Below, piece after piece: positions 1 through 7,526 of a stretch of DNA of 11,157 nt; positions within the stretch are counted from its first letter, which is position 1, and each line of letters starts with the position of its first letter. The notes under the pieces were generated by a model. The model did no database searches. It was not told the DNA's origin and was given only the letters and a program-made list of their open reading frames with translations. The DNA comes from Flavobacteriaceae bacterium (GTDB taxonomy: Bacteria > Bacteroidota > Bacteroidia > Flavobacteriales > Flavobacteriaceae). A program made the position numbers and the translations under genes. The DNA is taken from NCBI GenBank assembly GCA_030633225.1, contig DAOVTF010000031.1:1-11157 (forward strand). The letters run 5' to 3'.

Positions 1-488
1 CTTTTTACAATGAGTGTATTTCCCGGTGAGTGATCTAGAAAATGAATTCCTTTTTCGTGCAAATTATATGTAAAATCGGTAAACTGCGTTAAAATATTCT
101 TTCTATCAGGATAATCTTTTTCATGAATTAATTCCCTGAATGTAAGGTCGTAATGTAAATTCTCTGATACATAATAACTATTACTTAATCCAAAAAAATT
201 GAATTTTTCTATATAAGCAATTGGTTTAGGAGTTAAAATGCCATGATCTAACAAATAGTTGGCATATTCAAAAGAACGTTGAGCTTTCGATTTTCTTATA
301 AATCTATATGCAAATTTATTTATTAAATGAGGTATTTTAAATGACTTGACATTCCATTCTTCGTTTCCAACTTTAAATATTTTTATAGTATTTCGTTTTG
401 CATAAAATGTATCTCCTGTTGTATCAAAAGAACTGATTAGTTCAATAATTTTTTTTTCGCTATATGGCTGATTAACTATAACTTTCAA
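1..488 (-). CDS. Lipopolysaccharide (Kdo/WaaP-type) kinase-like protein, partial (C-terminus outside window)
   Basis: About 162 N-terminal residues are visible and the frame stays open to the left edge. The translation contains NVKSFKIPHLINK, then RKSKAQRSFEYA, and ends in GIHFLDHSPGNTLIVK. The H-x-x-D-H-x-x-x-N pattern there matches the catalytic loop of the protein-kinase-like fold used by Kdo/WaaP/InaA-type kinases, which phosphorylate lipid A-core sugars at the inner membrane face. The C-terminal lobe with the metal-binding residues is off the window. An in-frame TGA (489-491) lies directly before the TTG at 486-488, and there is no in-frame ATG in the visible part, so TTG is the only sensible start. 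It gives (M)KVIVNQPYS, a plausible N-terminus. The gene is followed on its upstream side by about 640 bp without genes. The family assignment is fairly firm; the exact substrate is inference. Confidence 0.75.
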   Translation of the reverse strand, partial: MKVIVNQPYSEKKIIELISSFDTTGDTFYAKRNTIKIFKVGNEEWNVKSFKIPHLINKFAYRFIRKSKAQRSFEYANYLLDHGILTPKPIAYIEKFNFFGLSNSYYVSENLHYDLTFRELIHEKDYPDRKNILTQFTDFTYNLHEKGIHFLDHSPGNTLIVK

Positions 489-1132
489 TCAATTGTATCT
501 TTAGAGTATCTCAACTAAAAATACTAAAAGAAGTATTAATTATTGAAATAATTTTAATGCTAAAATAATAATTCTAATTCATTTAAAATAAATTAAAACT
601 AAATGCGTTTAATGTAATGTTAAATGCAATTTCAGTTTTTAACAACACCCTCTAATAACAACAATTTTCTTCAAAAATTTAATAAGACAAGGTTTATTTG
701 ATTTATTAAATAAAAATCTGCTTTATAAAATAGCGATTAATATTTGTTATTCTATTTAAGCTTTCATTTTAACCATTAAATTATAATACTAAATGAAGAT
801 TTATAAGAAAATTACTGATTTAATTTCACAATTCATTTCTCCTTTCTCCCCCACATTATTAAAAATTGAATTCCAATTAGTTCCTTTAAATGTTTAAAAG
901 GAAAAATAAAGATGTTTTATTTTAGAAAACAATAATTAAAAATATTTTAATCTAATTAATTTAGATTATTGAAGAGCCCTTTTTTTTAGACTGCTATTGA
1001 ATTTTATATTCATAGCGGTCTTTTTCTTTGTAAAAGAGTACGATGACTTCTATACTAATTAAACCTATAATAGATTATTGTTGGATTAGATATTAATTGA
1101 ATAATAGTGAAAAAATCATCAATTTATGAAGC
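489..1132. other. Gene-poor, A+T-rich intergenic region with several hairpins
   Basis: About 640 bp with no convincing gene on either strand. It contains a 9-bp hairpin at 604-628 (loop TGTAATG, one G-T pair), a 7-bp hairpin at 881-903 (TTCCTTT/AAAGGAA), a perfect 8-bp inverted repeat TAATCTAA/TTAGATTA at 948-968, and a terminator-like hairpin at 989-1025 on the plus strand. A C-rich pyrimidine tract (about 836-855) stands out in otherwise A+T-rich DNA. A 34-codon plus-strand ORF (793-897) is present but has no independent support. The region lies upstream of the kinase gene, so its promoter is probably at the left end, but no clear TAnnTTTG element was found there. Confidence 0.6.
989..1025 (+). 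terminator. Rho-independent terminator-like hairpin without an upstream gene
   Basis: GACTGCTATTGAA (989-1001) pairs with TTCATAGCGGTC (1009-1020), with one wobble and one bulged T, and is followed directly by TTTTTCTTT. The T-tract orientation indicates termination of plus-strand transcription. No plus-strand gene is recognisable upstream, so it may end a small RNA, a short peptide gene or a decayed gene. Confidence 0.55.
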
Positions 1133-1169
1133 AAAAAAATAGGTTACCAAAAAAAAATGATAACCTATT
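1133..1169 (-). terminator. Rho-independent terminator of the T9SS cargo gene
   Basis: Read on the minus strand, AATAGGTTATCA pairs with TGGTAACCTATT (12 bp, one G-T pair) around a T-only loop and is followed by TTTTT. It lies 20 nt after the stop codon of the gene at 1190-2014 and therefore ends that transcript as a single-gene unit. Confidence 0.8.
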
Positions 1170-1189
1170 ATATAAAATATAAACTTAAT

Positions 1190-2014
1190 TTACTCTTTAA
1201 TAATTTTAAAAGAACCTCTTTTGTCATCAACCAGAACTTTAACAAAATAAGCACCCATTGATAGGTCGCTTAAATCTATTTGTGCCACTGTTCGAGTAGG
1301 TTTTTCTGAAAGAACCTCTTGACCAAGAATATTATAAATATTAACCATCCCTATGTTTTCTTTTGCCGCTAAATTCAAAATATTTTGCGAAGGATTTGGA
1401 TAATAGTTGAAACCTAATTCTACTAAATCATCAACACTTGCTACTGAAGAATTTATTAGTTTATAATGATCAATTGCCAAGCCCCAAGCTTGTAAACCTT
1501 CATCATGATATACAAAACGCACTTGAAAAGCACTATTTAAATATGGAGATACATCTAAACTTACAGTTTGGTTTGTACCTGTATTTCTAGGTGAGTCCTC
1601 ATCTTGAAAAAATACCTCTTGCCAAGATACACCATCAAAAGCTTCTATTTTAAAAATTCCCTTACCAGCAAATACCTGTAAATTATAAACTACTTCAATT
1701 GCTGAATTTGTTATACCTGTCATATCAATAACAGGACCAGTTAAAGTAGCTAAATCATTACTCAATGCTCCACAAACTCCGTCATCAAAAAAAGCTGCTC
1801 CAGAAGGAAAGGTAGATGCAGGTGTTCCACTGTTAGGCATTTCGCCAATATAACCAAAACTCCAATCACAGCCACTAGTAGCGTTACTCGAAGTCCATCC
1901 GTCTGAAATTGTTGAATTTGAAAATCCTTCTTCTTGAAGTTGAGCATTCATTGCCAACACAGCAAAAAGAAGAGCTGATAATAAAGATAATTTTTTCATG
2001 GCATTTTTTTTCAT
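1190..2014 (-). CDS. Secreted protein with T9SS type A C-terminal sorting domain
   Basis: A 274-residue exported protein. Residues 1-24 form a signal peptide (Lys-rich start, hydrophobic LLSALLFAVLA, cleavage probably after AMNA). Residues about 29-190 form a beta-rich domain with Gly/Asp/aromatic motifs (FFDDGVCG, DEGLQAWGLAIDHYKL), resembling the jelly-roll 'choice-of-anchor J'/MAM-like modules of Bacteroidota surface proteins; this domain call is tentative. Residues about 202-274 are a T9SS type A sorting domain: FNYYPNPSQNILNL, VNIYNILGQEV, LSMGAYFVKV and a basic end SFKIIKE. The expected route is Sec export followed by T9SS translocation to the surface or medium. No catalytic domain is visible, so binding or adhesion is more likely than enzymatic activity. 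ATG codons at residues 1 and 6 could both be the start. The gene is monocistronic, with its own terminator, and divergent from the isomerase gene. Confidence 0.85.
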   Translation of the reverse strand: MKKNAMKKLSLLSALLFAVLAMNAQLQEEGFSNSTISDGWTSSNATSGCDWSFGYIGEMPNSGTPASTFPSGAAFFDDGVCGALSNDLATLTGPVIDMTGITNSAIEVVYNLQVFAGKGIFKIEAFDGVSWQEVFFQDEDSPRNTGTNQTVSLDVSPYLNSAFQVRFVYHDEGLQAWGLAIDHYKLINSSVASVDDLVELGFNYYPNPSQNILNLAAKENIGMVNIYNILGQEVLSEKPTRTVAQIDLSDLSMGAYFVKVLVDDKRGSFKIIKE

Positions 2015-2038
2015 AGTATATTATTATATAACGATTAA

Positions 2039-2069
2039 ATTGAAAGTTTATTTTATTGAAGTATATTTG
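2039..2069 (+). promoter_or_regulatory. Bacteroidota-type promoter of the peptidyl-prolyl isomerase gene
   Basis: A -33 element ATTG (2039-2042) is followed after 19 bp by TATATTTG (2062-2069), a perfect match to the Bacteroidota -7 consensus TAnnTTTG. Transcription would start near 2076, giving a leader of about 17 nt before the ATG at 2093. The leader is A-rich (AATAAAAACAAA) with no Shine-Dalgarno sequence, as is usual in this phylum. Confidence 0.65.
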
Positions 2070-2092
2070 CATTTCTTTTAAATAAAAACAAA

Positions 2093-3025
2093 ATGAATAA
2101 CGGATTATACGCAAAAATTAAGACCTCAAAAGGAGATATTCTATTGAATTTAGAATTTGAAAAAACACCAGCTACAGTTGGTAATTTTGTCGCTCTAGCT
2201 GAAGGAAATTTAGAAAATTCAGCAAAACCACAAGGGACAAAATATTATGATGGATTAAAATTTCATAGAGTTATTGATAATTTTATGATTCAAGGTGGTT
2301 GCCCCCAAGGAACTGGTACAGGTAATCCTGGTTATAGCTTTGAAGATGAATTCCATACGGATTTGAAACATGATAAACCAGGAGTGTTATCTATGGCAAA
2401 TTCTGGACCAGGAACAAATGGTAGTCAATTTTTTATTACACATGTTGAAACTCCATGGTTAGATAATAAACATACTGTTTTTGGAAATGTAGTTGAAGGA
2501 TTAGATGTGGTTAATTCAATTGCTCAAGATGATAAACTTGAATCAATTGAAATTGTTAGAGTTGGTGAAGCTGCAGAGAATTTTAATGCAATAGAATCAT
2601 TTAGATCTTTTGATGGGGAAAGAGAAAAAAAATTAGCTGATGTTAAAAAGAAAATAGATGTAGAATTAGATAAAATTGCAGCAGGTTTTGAAAAAACTGA
2701 TTCAGGTTTACGCTACCAAATTCTTCAAAAGGGTTCTGGCAAAAAAGCTGAAAAAGGCAATAATATTTCTGTACATTATAAAGGACAATTAATTGACGGA
2801 ACAGTATTTGATTCGTCATATCAACGTAAGCAACCAATTGATTTTCAGGTTGGAATTGGACAAGTTATCAAAGGTTGGGATGAAGGTTTGCAACTATTAA
2901 AAGTTGGTGATAAAGCCAGGTTAGTTATACCATCAGATTTAGCATACGGCAGTCAAGGTGCAGGAGGAGTTATACCACCTAATGCAACTTTGATCTTTGA
3001 TGTTGAATTAATGGATATAAAATAA
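2093..3025 (+). CDS. Two-domain peptidyl-prolyl cis-trans isomerase (cyclophilin + FKBP)
   Basis: A 310-residue protein catalysing cis-trans isomerisation of X-Pro bonds. Residues about 5-160 are a cyclophilin domain: [14 protein letters not shown] with catalytic Arg59 and Gln67, [15 protein letters not shown] (about 101-115), Trp122 and His127. Residues about 160-200 form a charged, probably helical linker ([14 protein letters not shown]). Residues about 205-310 are an FKBP domain: [16 protein letters not shown] with Tyr229, Phe239 and Asp240, then VIKGWDEGL with Trp262, [18 protein letters not shown] and FDVELMDIK. All key residues of both active sites appear present, so it should be bifunctional. 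There is no signal peptide or lipobox, so it is expected in the cytoplasm as a general folding factor. It is monocistronic, with a strong promoter and its own terminator. Confidence 0.93.
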   Translation: MNNGLYAKIKTSKGDILLNLEFEKTPATVGNFVALAEGNLENSAKPQGTKYYDGLKFHRVIDNFMIQGGCPQGTGTGNPGYSFEDEFHTDLKHDKPGVLSMANSGPGTNGSQFFITHVETPWLDNKHTVFGNVVEGLDVVNSIAQDDKLESIEIVRVGEAAENFNAIESFRSFDGEREKKLADVKKKIDVELDKIAAGFEKTDSGLRYQILQKGSGKKAEKGNNISVHYKGQLIDGTVFDSSYQRKQPIDFQVGIGQVIKGWDEGLQLLKVGDKARLVIPSDLAYGSQGAGGVIPPNATLIFDVELMDIK

Positions 3026-3033
3026 TTATTGTT

Positions 3034-3067
3034 AAAGATACTCTTGTAATATGAGTATTTTTTATTT
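3034..3067 (+). terminator. Rho-independent terminator of the isomerase gene
   Basis: ATACTC (3038-3043) pairs with GAGTAT (3053-3058) and the stem can be extended outward by A-T and G-T pairs. It runs into a T-rich tract (TTTTTTATTTATTTTT) starting 9 nt after the stop codon. Confidence 0.65.
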
Positions 3068-3112
3068 ATTTTTGAGAATCTAAATTATTTTAATGTTTAA
3101 CCTTATAATTAA

Positions 3113-3586
3113 ATGAAAATGAAAAAATTATTAATTGGAATTACTTTATTATTTGTATCTGTAAGTAGTTTTGCACAAAATGCAAATGATTATCTAGAAG
3201 TAACTAGAGATGTTTTAAAAACTGAAAAAAAGGCTGCAATAGCTGATATTATGCAATTAAGTGAACAAGAAAGTGTACCTTTCTGGTCATTGTATAATGA
3301 GTATAATGATAAAATGTATACTGTAAATACAAAACTTTTTAATACGATAAAAGATTATTCAGATCATTATGAAACTATGACCGATGATAAGGCAAAGGAA
3401 TTATGGACAGATGCAATGAATATAGATACTGAACTGCTTAAACTTAAAAAAACATATTTTAAAAAGTTTTCTAAAATATTGCCTACTACAAAAGCAGTTA
3501 GATATTTTCAAGCCGAAAATAAAATCAAAAGCCTGGTAGATGCTGAATTAGCTTTAGAAATACCTTTTTTTGAAGAAATGGAATAG
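3113..3586 (+). CDS. Small secreted helical protein of unknown function
   Basis: A 157-residue protein with a clear signal peptide (MKMKKLLIGITLLFVSVSSFAQ, cleavage about residue 21-22). The mature part is charged and almost entirely helical, with many Lys/Glu and aromatic residues and a C-terminal block ILPTTKAVRYFQAENKIK. The size and helical make-up recall the periplasmic Spy/CpxP-like or 'sensor of ECF-type sigma factor' hypotheticals of Flavobacteriia, but no diagnostic LTxxQ motif is visible, so no function is assigned. There is no lipobox and no T9SS tail, so the product is expected in the periplasm. Alternative ATGs at 3113 and 3119 give nearly the same signal peptide. The gene stands alone between two terminators. 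Confidence 0.8.
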   Translation: MKMKKLLIGITLLFVSVSSFAQNANDYLEVTRDVLKTEKKAAIADIMQLSEQESVPFWSLYNEYNDKMYTVNTKLFNTIKDYSDHYETMTDDKAKELWTDAMNIDTELLKLKKTYFKKFSKILPTTKAVRYFQAENKIKSLVDAELALEIPFFEEME

Positions 3587-3617
3587 TATTTAAAATTGAC
3601 TCTGTTTATATTAACCT

Positions 3618-3648
3618 AAAATCCTTTCAAAATTTTTGAAAGGATTTT
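3618..3648. terminator. Bidirectional terminator between convergent genes
   Basis: AAAATCCTTTCAAA (3618-3631) and TTTGAAAGGATTTT (3635-3648) form a perfect 14-bp stem with a 3-nt loop. A T7 run is present on the plus side and T4 on the minus side. It serves the plus-strand gene ending at 3586 and the minus-strand gene whose stop codon begins 2 nt beyond the hairpin. Confidence 0.85.
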
Positions 3649-3649
3649 T

Positions 3650-4207
3650 TTATACTTTCCATTTAATATTGCAACCAATACTAGGTTTTTGATCTTGAAA
3701 TATTTCCTTATTTTCTAAGATACTTTTTAGTGCTAAACGTAAATCACTACCTGTCACTGGAATATCGTTACCTGGTCTTGAATCATCAATTTGACCTCTA
3801 TAGACCAAATTTAAATTTTCATTAAAAACAAAAATATCTGGAGTACAAGCGGCATCATAAGCTTTAGCAATTTCTTGTGACTCATCAAACAAATATGGAA
3901 AAGGATAGTTTAAATCTTGTGCTACCTTTTGCATCAAATGGGGTGCGTCTTGAGGATAATTTTCAATATCATTAGATGAAATTGCAATAAATGATATTCC
4001 TTTTGTATTAAAATCATTTGCAATTTTTACTAATTCATCATTTACATGAATAACAAATGGACAATGGTTACAAATAAAAAATATAACAGTGGCTTTTACC
4101 CCTTTTAAATCATCAATGGACAATATATTTTGTGAAATTGTATCCAATAATTCAAATTTTGGGGCATGGGTTCCTAATGAGAGCATATTTGATGGTGTAC
4201 GTGACAT
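3650..4207 (-). CDS. Thioredoxin-fold AhpC/TSA-like redox protein (PRX-like)
   Basis: A 185-residue cytoplasmic protein (no signal peptide or TM segment) with the PRX-like/AhpC-TSA thioredoxin fold. LGTHAPKFELLD at the N-terminus is the usual 'G..AP.F.L.D' opening. The active-site segment is FFICNHCPFV with Cys46-Asn-His-Cys49 in CxxC spacing, the cis-Pro loop is CTPDIFVFN (Cys121, Pro123), and the end is PSIGCNIKWKV with Cys179. The CNHC centre suggests thiol-disulfide exchange or peroxide reduction, but the physiological partner is unknown. The frame extends upstream to a TTG at 4231, but the ATG at 4205-4207 (MSRTPSNMLSLG) was chosen: it is the first ATG, and a TAATTTTG -7 element would lie on top of the longer start. 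It is divergent from csaA with 36 bp between start codons. Confidence 0.87.
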   Translation of the reverse strand: MSRTPSNMLSLGTHAPKFELLDTISQNILSIDDLKGVKATVIFFICNHCPFVIHVNDELVKIANDFNTKGISFIAISSNDIENYPQDAPHLMQKVAQDLNYPFPYLFDESQEIAKAYDAACTPDIFVFNENLNLVYRGQIDDSRPGNDIPVTGSDLRLALKSILENKEIFQDQKPSIGCNIKWKV

Positions 4208-4228
4208 AATTTTTATAAATTTATCTTT

Positions 4229-4236
4229 CAAAATTA
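4229..4236 (-). promoter_or_regulatory. Candidate -7 element for the thioredoxin-fold gene
   Basis: On the minus strand the sequence is TAATTTTG, a perfect TAnnTTTG match, 21 bp upstream of the ATG at 4207. No clear TTTG -33 element was seen at the usual distance. The plus strand of the same short divergent spacer holds TATCTTTC (4222-4229), one mismatch from the consensus, which could serve csaA; the two candidates overlap by one base. Confidence 0.45.
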
Positions 4237-4243
4237 CTAAAAG

Positions 4244-4582
4244 ATGATAAAAGAATCGATCTCATTTGAAGATTTTCAAAAAATAGATATTAGAATTGGA
4301 ACAATTATTCAAGTAGATACTTTCCCAAATGCAAAAGTTCCTGCCTATCAAATACTAATTAATTTCGGTGCTTTGGGTGTAAAAAAAACAAGTGCACAAA
4401 TAACAAGTTTATATACTAGAAAAGAATTAATGAATAAAAAAGTGATTGCAGTCATCAATTTTGAACCAAAACAAATAGCAAATTTTATTAGCGAATGCCT
4501 GATTCTTGGTATACAAAACGAGAAAGATGTTGTACTTTTACAATCTCATAAAGATGCTTTAAATGGAGCAAAAGTATCATAG
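4244..4582 (+). CDS. csaA: CsaA-type tRNA-binding domain protein
   Basis: A 112-residue single-domain OB-fold protein of the CsaA family, related to the tRNA-binding domain of methionyl- and phenylalanyl-tRNA synthetases. Diagnostic segments are FEDFQKIDIRIGTI (residues 8-21), FPNAKVPAYQI (27-37), the signature GVKKTSAQIT (45-54), KKVIAVINFEPKQIANFISE (65-84) and LILGIQ. The length is normal for CsaA (about 110). It is described in the literature as a tRNA-binding/chaperone-like protein, dimeric and cytoplasmic. The gene begins a probable two-gene operon with the FAD/Fe-S oxidoreductase 31 bp downstream; a functional link between the two is not evident. Confidence 0.92.
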   Translation: MIKESISFEDFQKIDIRIGTIIQVDTFPNAKVPAYQILINFGALGVKKTSAQITSLYTRKELMNKKVIAVINFEPKQIANFISECLILGIQNEKDVVLLQSHKDALNGAKVS

Positions 4583-4613
4583 TAAATCTTCTTTTTAATA
4601 TATAATTTTTATA

Positions 4614-7526
4614 ATGCCACTTAGTTTAAAACTAGAAATATTAGCTAATAATCTTGAAGGTGAAATCCATTTTGATAATTTACACAAAAGTATTTATGCT
4701 ACAGATGCATCGGTATATCGAAAAATACCTATAGCTGTTTGTTATCCAAAGAATAAGAATGATATTAAAAATCTTATTCAGTTTGCTAATGAAGAAAACA
4801 TATCACTTATTCCCAGAACAGCTGGAACTTCATTAGCAGGTCAATGTGTGGGAGAGGGAATTATAGTTGATGTTTCAAAGTATTTTACTAATATTTTAGC
4901 GTTCGATGAAAAGAATAGAACAGTAACTGTAGAATCAGGTGTTATTCGAGATGAGTTGAATGCCTTTTTAAAACCCTACGGTTTGTTTTTTGGACCCAAT
5001 ACTTCAACTACAAATAGATGTATGATGGGTGGAATGGTTGGTAATAATTCGTCAGGCACAACTTCCATTAAATATGGAGTTACTCGTGATAAAGTTATTT
5101 CAATGAATACTATACTTTCTGATGGGAATGAAGTAAAGTTTGATTCACTAGATAAAGAAGGTTTTAAACAAAAAATGAATGGTAATTCAGTTGAAAATAA
5201 AATTTATAAAACTGTTTTTTCAGAACTATCTAAACCTGATATTCAAGAAGAAATTAAAAAGGAATACCCCAATAAAAATATCCATAGAAGAAATAACGGT
5301 TATGCTGTTGATGTTTTAATTGATTCTCAAGTTTTTTCTGATTCTAAAAACAAAATCAATCTTGGTAAATTATTATGTGGTAGTGAAGGCACATTGGCTT
5401 TTACTACAGATATTACTCTAAAACTTGATGAATTACCTCCTGAAAATAGTATTTTAATAGCAGCTCACTTTGAGAGTATTCAAGAGAGTTTAGAAGCAGT
5501 TGTTATTGCCATGAAGCACAATTTATATATGTGTGAATTAATGGATAAAACCATATTGGATTGTACCAAGAGTAATCGTAGTCAAATTAAAAACAGATTT
5601 TTTGTAAAAGGAGATCCCGAAGCAATATTAATGCTAGAACTATCTGCTAATTCTAAAAAAGAAGTAGAAAAATTGGCTGATGATTTAATAAAGGATCTTC
5701 AAACTAACAACTTTGGGTATTCGTATCCTAAACTAATAGGTGATGATATTAATAAAGCGATTAATTTGAGGGCAGCCGGTTTAGGATTGTTGGGTAATAT
5801 TGTTGGTGATAAAAAAGCTGTTGCCTGTATTGAAGATACAGCTGTTGAAGTAAACGATTTACCAAATTACATAGCAGAGTTTACTGCAATGATGAAAAAA
5901 TATGATCAAAATGCAGTTTATTACGCTCATGCAGGAGCTGGAGAATTACATTTAAGACCAATTCTTAACTTAAAAAAAGAAACAGATGTAAAACTATTTA
6001 GAATTATTACTACCGATGTAGCAAAATTGGTTAAAAAATATAAAGGATCAATGAGTGGTGAACATGGAGATGGTATCGTGAGATCAGAATTTTTACCATT
6101 AATGTTAGGAGCAAAGAATTATGAATTGATCAAAAAAATAAAATACGCATTTGATCCTAATAATATTTTTAATAAAGGGAAAATTATTGACCCCTACCCT
6201 ATGGATCAATCTTTGCGTTACGAAGTTGATCGTGAAGAACCAGTAATTGAAACAATTCAAGATTTTTCAGATTCTGAAGGGATTTTAAGAGCAACTGAAA
6301 AATGTAACGGATCTGGAGATTGTAGAAAAACAATTTCTGCTGGAGGAACGATGTGTCCAAGTTTTAGAGCGTCAAAAGATGAAAAAGATACAACCAGAGC
6401 AAGAGCAAATGCCCTAAGAGAGTTCTTGACTAATAGTGAACAGCCGAACAAATTTGATCATAAAGAATTAAAGCAAGTATTTGATTTGTGTTTGAGCTGC
6501 AAGGCTTGTGCGAGTGAGTGCCCTAGTAATGTAGATATTGCAGCTTTAAAAGCAGAGTTTTTATATCAATACCAAAAAACGAATGGTATTCCGTTTAGAA
6601 CAAAAATGTTTGCTGATAATGTCAAATGGAATAAATTGGGGAGCATAACACCATGGTTAACCAATGCTTTATTAAATACTCCAATTGCTAAAAAAGTATT
6701 AGGAATTGCACCTAAACGAAGTATTCCGAAATTAGCAAATAAAACTTTTTTTAAGTGGTACAAAAAGAATAAAAGCAAGTACAAAAATAGAGACATAAGT
6801 AAAGGTAAAGTTTATTTATTTATGGATGAATACACTAATTTTTATGATGTAAATGTTGGAATTGATGCACTTGAAGTATTAACTACTTTGAATTATGAAG
6901 TTATAATAACCGAGCACGAAGAAAGCGGTAGAAGTTTTATTTCAAAAGGATTATTAGATGAAGCTAAAGAAAAAGCGAATTTCAATGTGAATCATTTTAA
7001 AGATTTGATTAGTCAAAAAACACCTTTGGTTGGAATAGAACCATCCACTATTTTAAGTTTTAGAGATGAATATATCCGATTGGCTGATGATAAAGAATCT
7101 GCTTTAAAATTATCAAAAAATAGTTTCACAATCGAAGAGTTTTTTGAAAATGAAATAAATAATGGAAATATTACGGCTGAATCTTTTAAAGAGATTAATA
7201 AAACCTTAAAGATACATGGTCATTGTCATCAAAAATCACTTTCAAATGTTAATTCTTCATTTGTTATGCTTAACCTGCCCAAGAATTTTAATGTAACTAT
7301 TATTAATTCAGGTTGTTGTGGTATGGCAGGTTCTTTTGGATTTGAAAAAGAACATTATAAATTAAGTATGCAAGTGGGTGAAGATACTTTGTTTCCAAAG
7401 ATTAGAAATACAGTAAAGGAAACTGAAATAGTAGCAGCAGGAACTAGTTGTCGTCATCAAATATATGACGGCACAAAACGTGTTGCAAAACACCCAATCA
7501 GTATATTAAGAGAAGTTTTAAAATAA
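4614..7526 (+). CDS. FAD-linked and (4Fe-4S) oxidoreductase, YdiJ/GlcD-GlcF fusion type
   Basis: A 970-residue protein combining a GlcD-like flavoprotein and a GlcF-like iron-sulfur unit. Residues about 40-180 are a PCMH-type FAD-binding domain (PRTAGTSLAGQ near 67, GGMVGNNSSGTTSIKYG near 139, LCGSEGTLAF near 260). Residues up to about 520 are an FAD oxidase C-terminal domain (YAHAGAGELHLRP, SGEHGDGIVRSEFLP near 483). The iron-sulfur domain has CNGSGDCRK and MCPSFRA (about 564-583), then CLSCKACASECP (about 626-637). A C-terminal CCG-like part has GHCHQKSL (about 867) and SGCCGMAG (about 900). Members oxidise 2-hydroxy acids; E. coli-type YdiJ is reported as D-2-hydroxyglutarate dehydrogenase, so D-2-hydroxyglutarate or D-lactate are the likely substrates, with electrons passed towards quinone. 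It is likely cytoplasmic or membrane-associated. The first CCG half appears to lack its cysteines (ESGRSF, GIEPST). Confidence 0.9.
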   Translation: MPLSLKLEILANNLEGEIHFDNLHKSIYATDASVYRKIPIAVCYPKNKNDIKNLIQFANEENISLIPRTAGTSLAGQCVGEGIIVDVSKYFTNILAFDEKNRTVTVESGVIRDELNAFLKPYGLFFGPNTSTTNRCMMGGMVGNNSSGTTSIKYGVTRDKVISMNTILSDGNEVKFDSLDKEGFKQKMNGNSVENKIYKTVFSELSKPDIQEEIKKEYPNKNIHRRNNGYAVDVLIDSQVFSDSKNKINLGKLLCGSEGTLAFTTDITLKLDELPPENSILIAAHFESIQESLEAVVIAMKHNLYMCELMDKTILDCTKSNRSQIKNRFFVKGDPEAILMLELSANSKKEVEKLADDLIKDLQTNNFGYSYPKLIGDDINKAINLRAAGLGLLGNIVGDKKAVACIEDTAVEVNDLPNYIAEFTAMMKKYDQNAVYYAHAGAGELHLRPILNLKKETDVKLFRIITTDVAKLVKKYKGSMSGEHGDGIVRSEFLPLMLGAKNYELIKKIKYAFDPNNIFNKGKIIDPYPMDQSLRYEVDREEPVIETIQDFSDSEGILRATEKCNGSGDCRKTISAGGTMCPSFRASKDEKDTTRARANALREFLTNSEQPNKFDHKELKQVFDLCLSCKACASECPSNVDIAALKAEFLYQYQKTNGIPFRTKMFADNVKWNKLGSITPWLTNALLNTPIAKKVLGIAPKRSIPKLANKTFFKWYKKNKSKYKNRDISKGKVYLFMDEYTNFYDVNVGIDALEVLTTLNYEVIITEHEESGRSFISKGLLDEAKEKANFNVNHFKDLISQKTPLVGIEPSTILSFRDEYIRLADDKESALKLSKNSFTIEEFFENEINNGNITAESFKEINKTLKIHGHCHQKSLSNVNSSFVMLNLPKNFNVTIINSGCCGMAGSFGFEKEHYKLSMQVGEDTLFPKIRNTVKETEIVAAGTSCRHQIYDGTKRVAKHPISILREVLK

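Noticed and set aside
520..537. AATACT...AGTATT inverted repeat just upstream of the LPS-kinase-like gene
   Set aside because: Only 6-bp arms in A+T-rich DNA; too weak to call an operator.
801..850. Minus-strand AAAGGAGAAATG followed by 11 codons, resembling a Shine-Dalgarno-led leader peptide
   Set aside because: Bacteroidota rarely depend on Shine-Dalgarno sequences, the ORF is very short, and there is no nearby downstream gene for it to control.
793..897. 34-codon plus-strand ORF (MKIYKKITDLISQF...)
   Set aside because: No recognisable family, ribosome signal or conservation evidence; kept only as part of the orphan terminator observation.
1762..2114. Minus-strand ORFs of 61 and 76 codons overlapping the T9SS cargo gene
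   Set aside because: They are shifted-frame shadows of the signal-peptide and N-terminal coding region, with no domain character.
4208..4231. Upstream TTG start extending the thioredoxin-fold protein by 8 residues
   Set aside because: The ATG at 4207 is adjacent, and a TAATTTTG promoter element overlaps the TTG, so the longer form is unlikely.
6257..6796. Antisense ORFs of 64 and 76 codons inside the FAD/Fe-S oxidoreductase
   Set aside because: They lie opposite conserved coding sequence (the Fe-S cluster motifs and the segment after them) and have no support of their own.
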